Source: Acorus gramineus (lineage: Eukaryota; Streptophyta; Magnoliopsida; Acorales; Acoraceae). From it: a stretch of DNA of 64,000 bases. This document shows positions 22,966 to 35,400 of this stretch, piece by piece. The stretch is from the NCBI GenBank assembly GCA_030737835.1, contig CM060855.1, positions 2,539,819-2,603,818 of the forward strand, written 5' to 3'. A model generated the notes under the pieces. It was not told where the DNA came from and searched no databases. It saw only the letters and a list, made by a program, of their open reading frames with translations. The translations under genes were made by a program, and so were the position numbers. How positions within the stretch are numbered: position 1 is the stretch's first letter; the number at the start of each line of letters is the position of its first letter.

Positions 22966-23995
22966 TGACTCCGGTGCCACTATCCATGTTGTAAATTCTA
23001 TCGAGGGCTTTTTGTCCCAAAAGACTCCAATTGAGGCTGTGTGATGCATCATATCTAGAAATTGAATGCATTCACGCGTGGAGACTATAGGAACTTTTAG
23101 ATTGATCGTTGATAGTGGTTTTATTTTGAACCTTGAGAACAATTTCTTTATTCCCAATTATTCCCCAAATTTGATTTTTGTTGCTAGCTAGACTTGACCA
23201 TGTTGGTTTTTCATTTAGTTTTAGTAACTGTAGTTTGTCTACTATTTCCTATAAGTCTCAATTAATTGATTTTGGAATTCTTGAGGATTGTTTGTATAGA
23301 CTACATCTTGATAATTCCTATCAGCAATCCTTTTTAATCATGCATAGAAATGTTGGCACCAAGCGTGGAAGAATAAATGAAACATAATCCATGCTTTGGC
23401 ATAAAAGATTATAACATGTCTCAGAAGAGAGAATCCGGTGATTAGTCAAGGAATGTATACTACCTTTCTGTTGACTTCTCTGATTTTGGGACATGTGTGG
23501 ACTACATTAAGGAAAAGCAGCCCACACAATATAAAAAGAATGCCATAAGGAGTAATAGAACATTAGAATTGATACATGTAGACATTTGAGGTCCTTTTTC
23601 TACTTGTATAAGTGGCAAAAGATACTTCATCACATTCACAGATGATCACTCAAGATATGTTTACATCTACATGCGATCTGAGAAATTAGAAGAAATTAAT
23701 GCCTTTAAAGTTTTCAAGAAAGAAGTAGAAAACCAACAAAATAAAAGAATTAAAGTGGTCATTTAAGATCAGATAGGGTGGTGAGTATTATGGCACACAC
23801 TGAAGCTGGAAGAACAATAGGTTCATTTGGTAGATTCCTTAAAGAATGTGGAATTCAAACACAATATTCCATGCCAGGCAGACCTAGTAAAAATGGTGAT
23901 ACTGATGAAACTTGTGGAGTGAAGACTTAAGGACTAACGTCTATATATTAAACAAGATTCCTTCTAAAGCTATACCAAAAACAACTTTTAATTTA
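22961..23995 (+). mobile_element. Ty1/copia protease and integrase remnants
   Basis: The aspartic protease signature reads WIDSGATIHV from 22961, in a different frame from the zinc knuckle. The integrase core reads HVDI*GPF, then YFITFTDDHSRYVYIY, at about 23570-23700, with an in-frame stop. After a frameshift the integrase end reads NVYILNKIPSKAIPKT near 23940-23985. No reverse transcriptase or RNase H follows; homology then switches to the inverted second arm. Confidence 0.85.
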
Positions 23996-24049
23996 TTTTA
24001 AATTAGGTGATTTAAACTAGGTTTTCTTCAAAAATTGAACCAAAAACAC

Positions 24050-26475
24050 CATGAGTAATTTGGAATACAAATCATATTGAATTGTTCACACACAAAAAGT
24101 AAATTATTAACTTTCTTGGCAAGCCATTCTCCTACTTTTGACAGTTTTTCTTCATGTGTCATTTCTTCTTGTAAAATAAGCACTTTATCAGTTTAATTCT
24201 GAATGAAATCAGAGCTTCCAATTTGGAAGCTGATTAGTTGGAGCTTTCTTTGACTTTTTCTTGAAAGAGACACTTTTCCTTTTCAAGAATACTTGTTCTT
24301 AAAATGAGAAGTTAGATTAACATTCTCTAAATTTTCTTGTCTTAGCTAATTTATTGACCAATTTTCCTTGTATGTATTGTAGAAAATTTTGAATGGACCA
24401 TATTAAGGCGGTGAAGAATTGAGAACAAAGTGTACCAAGAAGGAATTAGAAATGGTCACTTCATGTGTGTTTAATTGAGCAGTTAGATCTCGCATTTGCC
24501 TTGTGTTCACGAATAGCTCCTGATCTGTTATATTTCATGGAGAACAATTTGTATATTAGGGTACTGGCAAATGCTTTATTGGAGTTAACAAATTATTTCT
24601 CCACATTTTCTAGATAGGATCAGGTTATTCACATTCAGTGATGGATCCCCGAATGTCCTTTCCCACATACAGTTTCATCAGTAAAATACTTTCTCGATTT
24701 GAATGTTCCCATTTCTCATAATAGGCCTTCTTCTTGCGTGCTCACTGTAGCGAGGGGATCAGGTTCGCCTTCCCTCAACGCAAGATCCATGTTCATCTAC
24801 TATAATGTTATCATGATTTGTTCCTTTCATTCAGTAAAGTTTGATTTATTGAGAAAATGAATATTGTTATTATTACTTGAAACAAAAGGCAGGAGAAATT
24901 GTTGAAAAAGACAAGAATGACTTACATCAGATATTAATTAATAATCAATATAATGTCTTAAAAAAACACAATGGCCACACACTATAACATTCTTTGAATA
25001 CATATATACACTAACCCCAAATAATGCAATAAATTCTAAACATGTATATGATATCCTTAAATATACTTATTTGGTTGAATACGTGACGACATTGTACAAG
25101 CGCAATTAAGCCTATACTTAATTTTTGGGAAAGTGATTCTACCTGTAGGACTAGTTACAGATGGCAACGGAGTAGGTTGGGACGGGTTTGGTTAATCCCA
25201 ATCCCAAACCTGTAATAAAATTTCATTCCAAACCAGTCTCAAACCCGTGACGGGTTTGAATATTCTGTCCCAAACCCATCCCAATGGGTTTTCGAAGAAC
25301 CCAAACTTGTCTCGTCTCATTTAGAAGGAAATGAAATTAAGAATCTCAAATTTTTAAATATTTTTTTATTCATTTTTAGATTATAAACTAAATAATTATC
25401 CTATATAATATTACTTGATAAATGCTTAAGTATTTGATCAATTATAATAATAATAATGGTATATGATGAGCTAATTTTAATTATTTATCATATTAATTTT
25501 GATGATATAAATGATTTAAATGGCGCATAACGGGGCGGGGTGGGGCGGCTTTTGCCATTCAATCCCAAATCCGTCCCATATCTTCATCGGGTTAGGACAT
25601 GTCAAGTTCAGGTTCGACATTTAAGAGACCAAACCCGTCCCAATAGGGTCAGGTCGAGGCGGGTTTCCCAATTACTCCTTCCCACTGTCATCCCTAGAAC
25701 TAGTGGCATATCCTACTTCTCAATACCAAAGGTGTTGCTTTATAAGATGCAATAACGTTCATTACTAACTTTATACATTTAATTCACTAATATTAACATC
25801 TACGGCCGCTTTGGCGTGCTCATAAATATTAAAGCATGATTCGCATGAACTATATCATCCTAATGTAATGACAACTTTTACCTTTCAATTAAACTATATG
25901 TCATACTATATAACATGCATGTCAAAATACCAAAACAATTAAACTATTCAAAATAATGAATAATATGATATTTTATAGAGTTTAGATATCATCCCAAAAT
26001 CCCAACATCAATGATATTTGACACACTATTAATTTTAAGTCTCTTAACAAAGATGTGAAAATTATTTTTCACAAATTTCAGGTTAGAGAATATCATGATT
26101 TTTTTACAAAAGTGTCATTATCCTTAATTCTATCTTATTTACATAATATCAGGGTTCTTTTTGTAAAAGTGTCATTATACTAAAATCTGATATCATCCTT
26201 AAATATTATTTGCAGAATGTTAGGGTTCCTTTTGCAAAACTATTATTATTATTATGAAATAACAAACTTTTAACATTTAACTTTCCTAACCATGTAGATC
26301 ATATCATATCACAACATATATCTTTGACAAGTAAAAAGATAACGTAGCAATTTTAAAAAATAAATGCATTCACTGAAAATGATAGTGAGATAATGTACGG
26401 CTCTCATTTCCTTTTTAACCGTATTTATTTATTTAATCAGCCTCCATTAGAACTTTATTAAAACAGTAATGTCAC
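24050..26475 (-). mobile_element. Ty1/copia half-element, minus-strand arm
   Basis: An inverted copy of the 20870-22965 arm. Reading down the minus strand: the LTR-like part (about 26475-25000), then gag (about 24900-24160), stopping near the protease start. A hAT-like MITE (25156-25696) interrupts the LTR-like part. It is degenerate. Confidence 0.8.
25148..25704. mobile_element. hAT-like MITE nested in the copia arm
   Basis: Element 25156-25696, 541 bp. Ends are tacagatggcaacgg and the complement of ccactgtcatcccta. The flanking 8-bp repeats ggactagt (25148-25155) and gaactagt (25697-25704) differ at one base. The interior is rich in gggacgggt-like repeats and has no transposase. Confidence 0.8.
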
Positions 26476-28342
26476 TCAAAGAACTCCATATGCCGATTAA
26501 AATAAATTAAAATAAAGTATCAAATCATCACATGTTATGGAAAACATGAATTATCCATTCGTGTATTCAATGTGAATATATGTGAATATATTAAATACTC
26601 AATTAACTCATGCACGTGCCATTAAAATCCAAGAAATCAAGATCTATCCATGCTGTTTAAATTAAACAAGGCATCAATCACATATATACAGATTTCATGG
26701 ATTCTAAATGAACACGTACTAGCACATGCATCATCTATGACTCAAAGCAGATGAATTATTTAATATAAAAGATGAATAAAATTAGATTTCACCATTAACA
26801 TAAATTATTAAATAATTTTATAGGTGATACGTACCAACAGGATTCGGGTACTCTGATCTGTCTGCTCCGGCTCCGTTAACCTATCCATCATTTTCAAGGA
26901 GATAAAAGATATATATTAAGGATTTTATTAATCACATCCTAATAAAGATATATATTTTGTTAGGATTTTATGGATATGATTCTGTGATATATTCTTTGTA
27001 ATTTTGAAATTAAATACTGATAATTTCAAATCAAATAAATATATTATTATATGGGATTAGAAAAAATACAATTTAAAATATACTGACTTGAGATTTCATC
27101 GGATCAGAGTGGGCTGATGAGCCGGACCTTGTCAGGTTTGCGTCGATGGGCCGTGGATCCGTTCGGTCGGGTACTGATCTTTCTGGATCCAACCCACCAT
27201 GGTGGGCCAGAAAATTTGGCGCCCACACCCATCATGCATAGTGAAAGAGAAGATGAAAACGTGTCCCACCTTATGAAAGTAATTAAAATAACTACAATCA
27301 CAATAACCACTTTCTAAAATAATGGGATGACTAGGATGACTCATACATATCTCTAACAGAGATAACACAAATGAACAATATAATGCTAGCATGGCCTTAT
27401 CTCCATCCTACCTGACCTGCCTGTTCTCCCTTCCCTCTCTCCATAGTAACAAAGTTCGTGGTTGGGTATATGTAGTGTGCATTCGTAAATCATAAAATAC
27501 GGTAAAAATATGGAGATAACAACTACACTATTTTAAAGATGTATTATGTCACTACTATAAAATATTCATTAAAAAAAATTCTTTGTTGGGTGTGAATGCA
27601 GCATAAAGAATTCAGATTATTTTTTTAAATTAAGAAACAGGTGATACATCATTCAAACTAAATAAATAAATAGATTCAATGAACAAAAATACTATGACTG
27701 ATAGATATCGGGAGGTTGTCAATCAAAGTACTTATGTCCCCCTCTTCCCCCCTATCTATATCTTTGTCTTTCTCATCTTTCCAGTCTGGCCCACCTTTTT
27801 TCTCTTTCTAGCTCTTATCCATCTGTTTATATATTTATTTTTATAATTCACTAACTTTTGTGATAGAGTATATCCAGTCTCTGAACATGGAGGGTTGAAA
27901 GAAATTTATGTTTGAAGGATATTGAACTTCAATCATCACCTTCATTTTTTCTTATAAAAATATAATGTTATATAAAAACTTATTAATAAATATTATTATT
28001 ATTAATTAATTTATATAAAAATTATACCATTGAAAAGATCTCATTAAGACCTTTAAAATGAGTCTAATATTAAATGGTTTTAGAGTTATTTTTAAATTAA
28101 TAATTTTTTAATTAAATAAATAAAATAATTTGAAAAATGTTATTTTATTATATTTTCAACCACAATGTGGTTTGAAAATCTAAACACTGAAAATGTGTTT
28201 GAATTTTTGTTCAAAATTTTTTAATCTTTCAAACTTAGACTCTATCTAAACTAATATCCAAACAAAGCTTAAGTACACTTGTAATATATACATCATTTTG
28301 TATTATACATAACACATACATGAGATATCCAACTTAAAAAAA
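26476..28342. other. Gene-free AT-rich stretch
   Basis: Around 27085-27235 a GC-richer segment with ggatccaacccaccatgg and aaaatttggcgccc resembles the LTR end and primer-binding region of plant gypsy elements (Tat-type), but nothing else of such an element is present. The rest shows no structure I can name. Confidence 0.3.
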
Positions 28343-29004
28343 AGGGTTAAAGACGTTTGAGTCCCTATAAACATCTATAAATCCATATAAGCCCTTGTAA
28401 ACTTGGGGCAGGACAATTACATCCCTAGAAACACAGAAAATGTCTAATACATCTCTACTGTTAAATCATTTTTTAACCTATCATGGTTAAAATTCACCAT
28501 AGGCATGATTTTACTATTATACCATCCACAATACACAACACGGTGATTAATATGAGCTTTTTAACTTGTGTAATCACCTCATCAAAATGTAAAAAAAAAA
28601 TCTAAGCAATATCTATAGTATAATAAATATAATACATAAACAAAATCATCTTCATAATTATAATTGTTTGTAATAGAAGCAAAAAAAAATAATAATGAGT
28701 AGTACGCAACAATAAAGTCAAAATCCGCAAAAGAATAAAAAAGTGAAAATGAGTTTGATCAAGGGCAAGATGATCATTTAAAATGATATATGTTTTTTTC
28801 TATTTTTTCAGTTATTTATATGAGTGTTTAATTTCACACAGATTGAATATTACGAGAATATATCATCAAATTGGATAAAAAGTTAACCTATGGATTAAAT
28901 TGACTCTTCATAACAGTTTAAAGGACCTGTATGTCCGACTCCAAGTTTGCAAGGACTTATATGAATTTATAGATGTTTACAGGGACTCAAATGTCTTTAA
29001 CCCT
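28343..29004. mobile_element. MITE with long terminal inverted repeats (AGGGTTAAAGAC)
   Basis: Left end agggttaaagacgtttgagt, then ataaacatctataaat, pairs with atttatagatgtttac and actcaaatgtctttaaccct at the right end. About 660 bp, no coding capacity. Both borders are A-runs, so the duplication length cannot be read. Confidence 0.8.
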
Positions 29005-29007
29005 AAA

Positions 29008-29456
29008 AAAAATCAGGGGAAAAATCCACATAACCCCCTGTAGACACACCATAAATGCAAATAACCCCCCGTGGTTATTTTTTTTAACAAAATTGAAATA
29101 TTTCGGACATATTGTGTTATCTAAACCATGGTTAACAAATATGTATTCTTTTAACTCAAGAAAAACGTTCAATACTTAAAAAAAAAATTCTCATATTTCT
29201 AAATTTTCACTCTTTTAAGGGTTTTTTTTCAAAGTATTGACTGTTTTCAGATGGTTAAAATGATACATATTTGTTAACCATGATTTAGATAATGCAATAT
29301 GTCTAAAATATTCCAATTCTGTTAAAAAAAAATTTAACTGCGGGGGGTTATTTACATTTATGGTGTGTTTACAAAGGGTTATATGGATATATTGAGATTA
29401 CAAGGGGTTATATGGATATCAGAAAGATTACACGGGGTTATATGGATAAAAAATCA
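29008..29456. mobile_element. MITE of the GGGAAAAATCCATATAACCCC family, right end altered
   Basis: Element about 29016-29448, abutting the previous MITE. It shares left end and inner inverted repeats (accatggttaacaaatatg near 29126 and its complement near 29265) with the family seen at 38293. The right end carries three near-copies of ggggttatatggatat. Flanks aaaaatca (29008-29015 and 29449-29456) match, but they are low complexity. Confidence 0.65.
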
Positions 29457-29829
29457 ATCCATGTGAGAATCACGTAAGATTTGCTAACCCTATCCACAGC
29501 TCTATCGATTGTATATTTTTTAAAAAATATACATATACACATATATTAAAGGAAAGTATATATTAAAATACACTGATTTTATTTTTTCTTTGAAATAGTT
29601 AAAAAAATAATTTATACACTAAGACAATTTATAGGCGGCTGCAGAGTCCTTTTTTGGACGGCAGACAAGTGATACAAAACAGAAGGAGTGTATCACACTA
29701 TTATGTTCAGTCTATTTTCAAGAGTCTGCGGATCTACAGCCCATAAAAGATCCTTATCCAAAATAAGTCATACATCTCTTCATTGCTTTGAATCAAGAAA
29801 ATTTCAGGCCACCACACAACTGCAAACAA

Positions 29830-29838
29830 TATAAATAG
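29830..29838 (+). promoter_or_regulatory. TATA box of CBP gene 3
   Basis: tataaatag, 44 bp before the ATG at 29874. This implies a very short 5' UTR. Confidence 0.6.
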
Positions 29839-29873
29839 CTATCTTGTTCAAACACAAAACAAGCACATAAAAC

Positions 29874-32194
29874 ATGGCCTCCTCTAATTTTCTCCTACCA
29901 TTGCTTATTAGCTTGGCTGTCCTCCACCTCTTGGCGGGGAGGACGGCCGGTGATCCGACCGACGGATTCGTTCAGCAGCCCCTCAGCACCGCCAACTTCC
30001 TGTTCGATAAACCGTACGACAAGGCCCTAAGCGAGCGATACAGTTTCATCAATGGAGTTCACCGGTTCTGGGTCTACGACGACGACAAGCCTTTCAGACA
30101 GGACAGCCCTACGAAGCCTCGGACGGAGATACGCATAACTGTAGGGCTCATTTTCACCACCTCACTCATTTGCCATTTCTAACACATTCATTCATTTTAT
30201 CCATACCATTTTTTTTTTTTTTTTTGATAAATGGTAGACATACGTCCTTGTTCAAATTATAAGAAATAAATAATGGAAAACAAAAGGATGCATAAAAAAG
30301 TGCCCCATAGTAGAAGAGAAGTCTACTGGATGACCAAATGCCCCTAACCAATTTGACTGACGAGTTTACTTTCATTACAAACACATTCACTCAAAACAGA
30401 TGACTTAAATGAGAGCTCTGATAAACCAAATTTATTTTTAGCCCTATTTTTACCCTTGAGCAGCCCGATTTTTAATCCCATCCCTCACCCTACTGATTGC
30501 ATGTACCTCCTGAATGAACCTCCTGAATGAAGATATATGGTTCTAGGGCAAGAAATTGGACCGAAAATGATATTGGTTGTAGCTAGGGTTGTAACTTGAA
30601 TCGGGTAAACCCGAACTCGACGGGTTAAACCCGATTTTTACATGGGTTAGGTTGACCAAATCAGGTTCGGTTTGACTCACAAATCAGGTTGAGATTCGGG
30701 TTAGCCTCACTCACAACACGACCCAACTCGAACCCGTAAACTAATAATTAAAAAAAAAAAATCATGACCGTTCATTCTGTAGCTTTTAATATGGGTAGTC
30801 CAAATTTTAGGTAAACCTAGCTAATCTTATGGGTTAAGTCGGGTTGATTTATTTAATTTGCACATCATGTTAGAAATTCGAGTTGGATCGAGTTGGTCCA
30901 ATTCAAGTTAAAAATCGGGTTGAGATCGCATTAGTCCAATTGGGGTTGGGTCAGGATTGATTTATTTAATTACGGATTGAGTTTGGATTGATCCAATTCG
31001 GGTTGAAAATCGAGTTGGATCGGATTAAGATTAAATAGTTTAGAATTTGTGTTGGATTCGGATTGGGGTCAATCAAAACCCAACCCACCCGAGTTGCAAC
31101 CCTAGTTATAGCTTCGCTTGGGCGTTGTTACACGCAATCCATATTTGTAGTCTCTTGTTCAATCCCATATCTCTAATGATATACATGTTTCGTTATACAA
31201 AATATATAATTTTTCAATTTTTTTATGATAAGTGTATCATACAATTCATTAATTTATATATTTCATTTTATGAAATTACGTAATTCATTACATAAAATAC
31301 ACATTAAAAAATAAATAAATCATGTAAGGACTACGCATAGGGCTACACACGTGACTGTTCCCAATATGATATTATTCATTATTCATATGCTTTTATATAA
31401 ATGCTTACTAGTTATTATGCATGTGTCAAAGAACTGTAATATAACATTCCAAGTTTTATAATATTGATAACTACACAACTAAATAATCATTAAATAAAAA
31501 ATATATAGATGAGATTTTCCTCTTACCTGTGACATCTATTTAATATTAAATTAACAATTAAAAATATAAAAAAAGATTTTATCTGGTTTAAAAATTCTAT
31601 CATTTTTTTTTTCATGTTAGCCCCTCATCTAAAACAAGACTCAAAAAGAAATGAAAACTTGGTCACTTTTCCTCTAATAATTAAGTAATAGATACCTCAG
31701 ATGCTAAAAATAGGGCTGATAGAACCACCTTGGATGCTAAAAACAGTTTTCCCATATCCCCCCCCACAAGGCAAAATCTAACCCTAAACTTCCTTTCTCA
31801 GGGATACGATTATACCTCCGGCGTGTGGCAGTTTGAAGGGGAGTGCTATGTACCTAGCGGTCCATCCCCGGGTACAACCGGCGTCTCCATCATGCAAGTC
31901 TTCGGTGCCACCAGCAGAGCCACCACAGCTATGATTAGGGTCTACGTCTCGCAACTAAGATACTACAACACCAACGTCCTCGAGAACAACATCTACAATA
32001 GATGGTTCCGCCTGAATGTGATCCACGACGCTAATCAGGGGAGAGTTAGGGTTTACATAAACGGGGCCCTAAAATTGGACACGACCGACAGTGGCCGAGC
32101 CAATCACTACTTCAAGTTCGGGGTCTATACACAAGACTTCAGTTCTCACTACATGGAGTCCCGCTGGAGGAATATCAAGGTCTTGAAACAATAA
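29874..32194 (+). CDS. Citrate-binding-protein-like gene 3 (two exons)
   Basis: Exons 29874..30140 and 31802..32194 join in phase 0 to 219 residues. Same family (PF08787) and same intron position as copies 1 and 2, but clearly diverged, so an older duplicate. A hydrophobic signal peptide covers about residues 1-26, before DPTDGF. RTEIR is at 83-87, QVF at 121-123 (catalytic His of PL7 lyases absent) and YFKFGVYTQ at 192-200. A four-residue insertion (PSPG) sits before the GTTGVS stretch relative to copy 1. The 1661-bp intron contains a hAT-like MITE. The 3' end converges on the UGT80 gene 249 bp away. Signal peptide plus family suggest a secretory or vacuolar protein; citrate binding is inferred from family naming. 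Confidence 0.92.
30576..31112. mobile_element. hAT-like MITE in the intron of CBP gene 3
   Basis: Element 30584-31104, 521 bp. Terminal repeats tagggttgtaacttg and its complement cgagttgcaaccct. Flanking 8-bp duplication gttgtagc / gttatagc (one mismatch). The interior is a run of gggtt / aaccc repeats with no coding capacity. Confidence 0.88.
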
Positions 32195-32443
32195 GAATGA
32201 AATCTATCAGGGGGTCACCCAAAACTGCAGATGAATAAAGTGATTTCCAGATGACTAGTTTGTCATTGTATCCACTATTTTCAAAGCTTACGTTTTGCAT
32301 AACGTTATAGGATATGAAACAAATAGATATCCTAACTAATTTCTTATTAAGAGCCAAGAATACAAGAAATGATAACTGGTAGTGGTCATGAATAAACAAA
32401 TCAAACCAACCCTGTACATATGTAAATGAATTGATGAACGAAG
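32195..32443. other. Convergent 3' intergenic region
   Basis: 249 bp between the stop of CBP gene 3 and the stop of UGT80. It contains AATAAA at 32234-32239 for the plus-strand gene. The two 3' UTRs could overlap. Confidence 0.5.
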
Positions 32444-35400
32444 CTACGGAGTGCATGGAAAACAACACCACTTCTCAATGAATAGAAACAACCACTCGAA
32501 AGGGTTTGGGGACTCATCTGAGGAAGGAGTGGGTAATGGTAGCTCAGTGGGCAGATGCCGATGAAATGCATTTACTGCTGCAGCGACGCCATCTTCGTTT
32601 TCTATCTTTTTTGCCAGCTCCATTGCTCGCAGCTTCACCTAAGCAGTGATTCAAAAGGATTAATAATAGACATCACACAAACTACATGGTTTACTGAAAG
32701 GTGTCTCAGTTTTCAGGAACAATCATGCATTGCTTTTACAATTATATAAGTAGACATGTGGTTATCTGGTTAACATGTCACTTATTAACAATGTATGAGG
32801 ATATAATTTATGGCATTGGACAGCCGAAGTACAGATTCTAAAAAATTATAATAATAATATAATATATCCATACCTCTGGATCAAGCATGAACTCAATGGA
32901 ATTTGAAAGAACTTCCACAGTGAGCTCGGATATGGGAATTGGAGCAGGTCCCACTCCTACTCGATGAATCCTCTCGCCCCAGAAGAATTGATCGCCGAAG
33001 AATGGTATGATAGCCGTTGGACACTGTCATCAGTTTTGCTAAAAGTTAACCCAACTAAATACATACCATATAATGTAAATGTATCTAAGATTGTATACAT
33101 CCATCCCAAAGCATCTACTGTGACAAAACAATTGAATAACCAATTTGAAAGACCACGAGAAACATAAAGGTGTTAACAAGAAACGTTTATTCTGGCTGAC
33201 GAAATATTACCCCAGCCCTTAGTCCTGTGGCTGTTGTACCAGCTCCACCATGATGAACCTGTTAAATTTAAGTTTTTAGGCAAGATGTACTTTAATAAGC
33301 GTAAGAAGAGGAAAAAGAAAAAAAATAAATTCAACAAGCTCCATCAGAAGATTCAATGGAAGTACCACGATTAGAGAATACATGCAAGAATGAATTTGCT
33401 GCCAGTCAGATCACTCTTTTACATAAAAATTCTGCTTAAAATGCACAGGATGAACTTCAAATCAGACAGAATGTTTGGCAGTTATATTTGGTATACCGCT
33501 TCTTTTGTTCAAAAAAAGAAAAAGAAAAACAGAACAAACTGACTAACAGATATCAGCAATTATCATAGGGACATCAGCAACAGAAATGGACCCCCTTCAA
33601 ACAATATCAACCCGCACATAAAATTTGTTGGAAAATGCAATAATATGAAATGAACAATCTAAAGGGAAAATATATTTGAAACATACAAGTAGCTTAAAAA
33701 GCTGCAAGCAAAATTGTAACTCACCACCGCAGAGCATAGAGGAAACAACCAGTCATGAGGGCAGTCCTCGAGAAGGAAAATGTTATCAGGAACTTCGAGG
33801 ACTGGAAATTCAAGATTTATAATTAGAATGGGGAGGAACGACCCTTGCATAAAGTGAACAGAGATAAAATGTGTCGCCAAGCATGTAATTTACCAGCTAG
33901 TAGTTAGAGCTGGTAATTAAAGGAATTTTTTTTTTTAAAGCAGGACATTGAAACCATAGCAATTTCATGTGGGACTATAACACTTATGAATGCCAAGAAC
34001 ATAAATTTGTTTGTAGTATTTTATAAAACAACCCCCCCCCCCCCCGATCCAGGGTCAAGGATTTTTTCTCACTGCTATTCCTTTCTTGATTTTGACAAAT
34101 TTGTATTTTATGCTTGTCATATTAAATATAGTTATAGCTTTGGATGGAGTAAAATATACCTGCCTCCCCCAAATATAGTTATCATGGTTTATCCTATCTT
34201 ATCAAGACACAATTTGTCCATACTAAACAAATGCGTATTTTTTAGGATTAAGCCTATTTTTCCCTCATCCACCCTCATATTTGTGAAGCAAATGGGGGTA
34301 AATGTAAAGTTTTACATGGTTTTACTAGTGATGGAGACTAATCAACGTTAACTTCCGAAATGATATATTTTTCCACCGATTGATAATGAAGGTATCAAAA
34401 ATTTAAATGAGATATCATTCAAAATTACGAGACATATTAAAGCAGAACCAATACTTACTGTTACCAAGATCTCCCCAACCTCGATCGATTATTCCCCTCT
34501 GCCCAGTTTCTCTCAGTGCCTCCAAGATGATATCAGTTGTCTTCGCAGCACCTTCAAGTGGCTAAACAAGCAACATAAATAATATCAATTTAATTCATAA
34601 AAAACTACCTACCAAAAACATTATAAGAAATTAATGCATCAGTTGCTCCAACCATAAATGAGCAAGACTGCTTAGGAATTAAAAGCTGCTCTCCGTCTTA
34701 TAAAAAGTTCTACATGAAACAGTTATATTAGCACTTAATGCTCCGAAAGAAAGAAATTGGGAGCTTCCAATCATTTGGATATTGCATGTACAATAATAAT
34801 CGAAGATACTGTTGATCCTCCGCTATTTTCACCTTTTCTACTGGTTGGGATATATTTATGTGATATCAAAATTTTCTCTCTCAACGGATTTAGTCAGACA
34901 TGACAATTAAATTTTTATAAATCAATTTTTGATATCCAGTTCAGGAAAAAAAAGCCTGCATAAAATGGCAACTACATTACAGATAACACACACATTTTCT
35001 TATGATTTAGAATAACTCAGTGAGGACCTTTTCCAACTTAGAAAGATTAGTCCTAGCAAATGAGGAACCGATAATATTGCCAATTAATTACAGCATACCC
35101 TAAATATCATTCTTTATCATTGTAGATAATCAAACTCTAATTCTTCACATTCAAGATATCTACATGCATAATAAATTTCAAAACTAAAACTACCAGCTTC
35201 ATAAGAGCAAGAAACCTTTTTTTCATACACTAAGCAAATGACAAACTCCATACAGCTAGTAGCATTGGGAAGAGACATACCATGCTTCCAAACCCAATGT
35301 ATATAGGCTTTGTTCCCCTCTGAATCCAATGAACAAGCTCTTCCTTTGGCTGATATTTCATGCCAAGGTTTAAGAAACAATAACCAACAACATCCACCAA

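Noticed and set aside
27117..27317. Overlapping open frames on both strands in a GC-richer patch
   Set aside because: Probably an LTR/primer-binding fragment; neither frame has a domain.
33986..34351. 121-codon plus-strand open frame
   Set aside because: Lies in a UGT80 intron on the opposite strand, includes the poly-C run, no recognisable domain.
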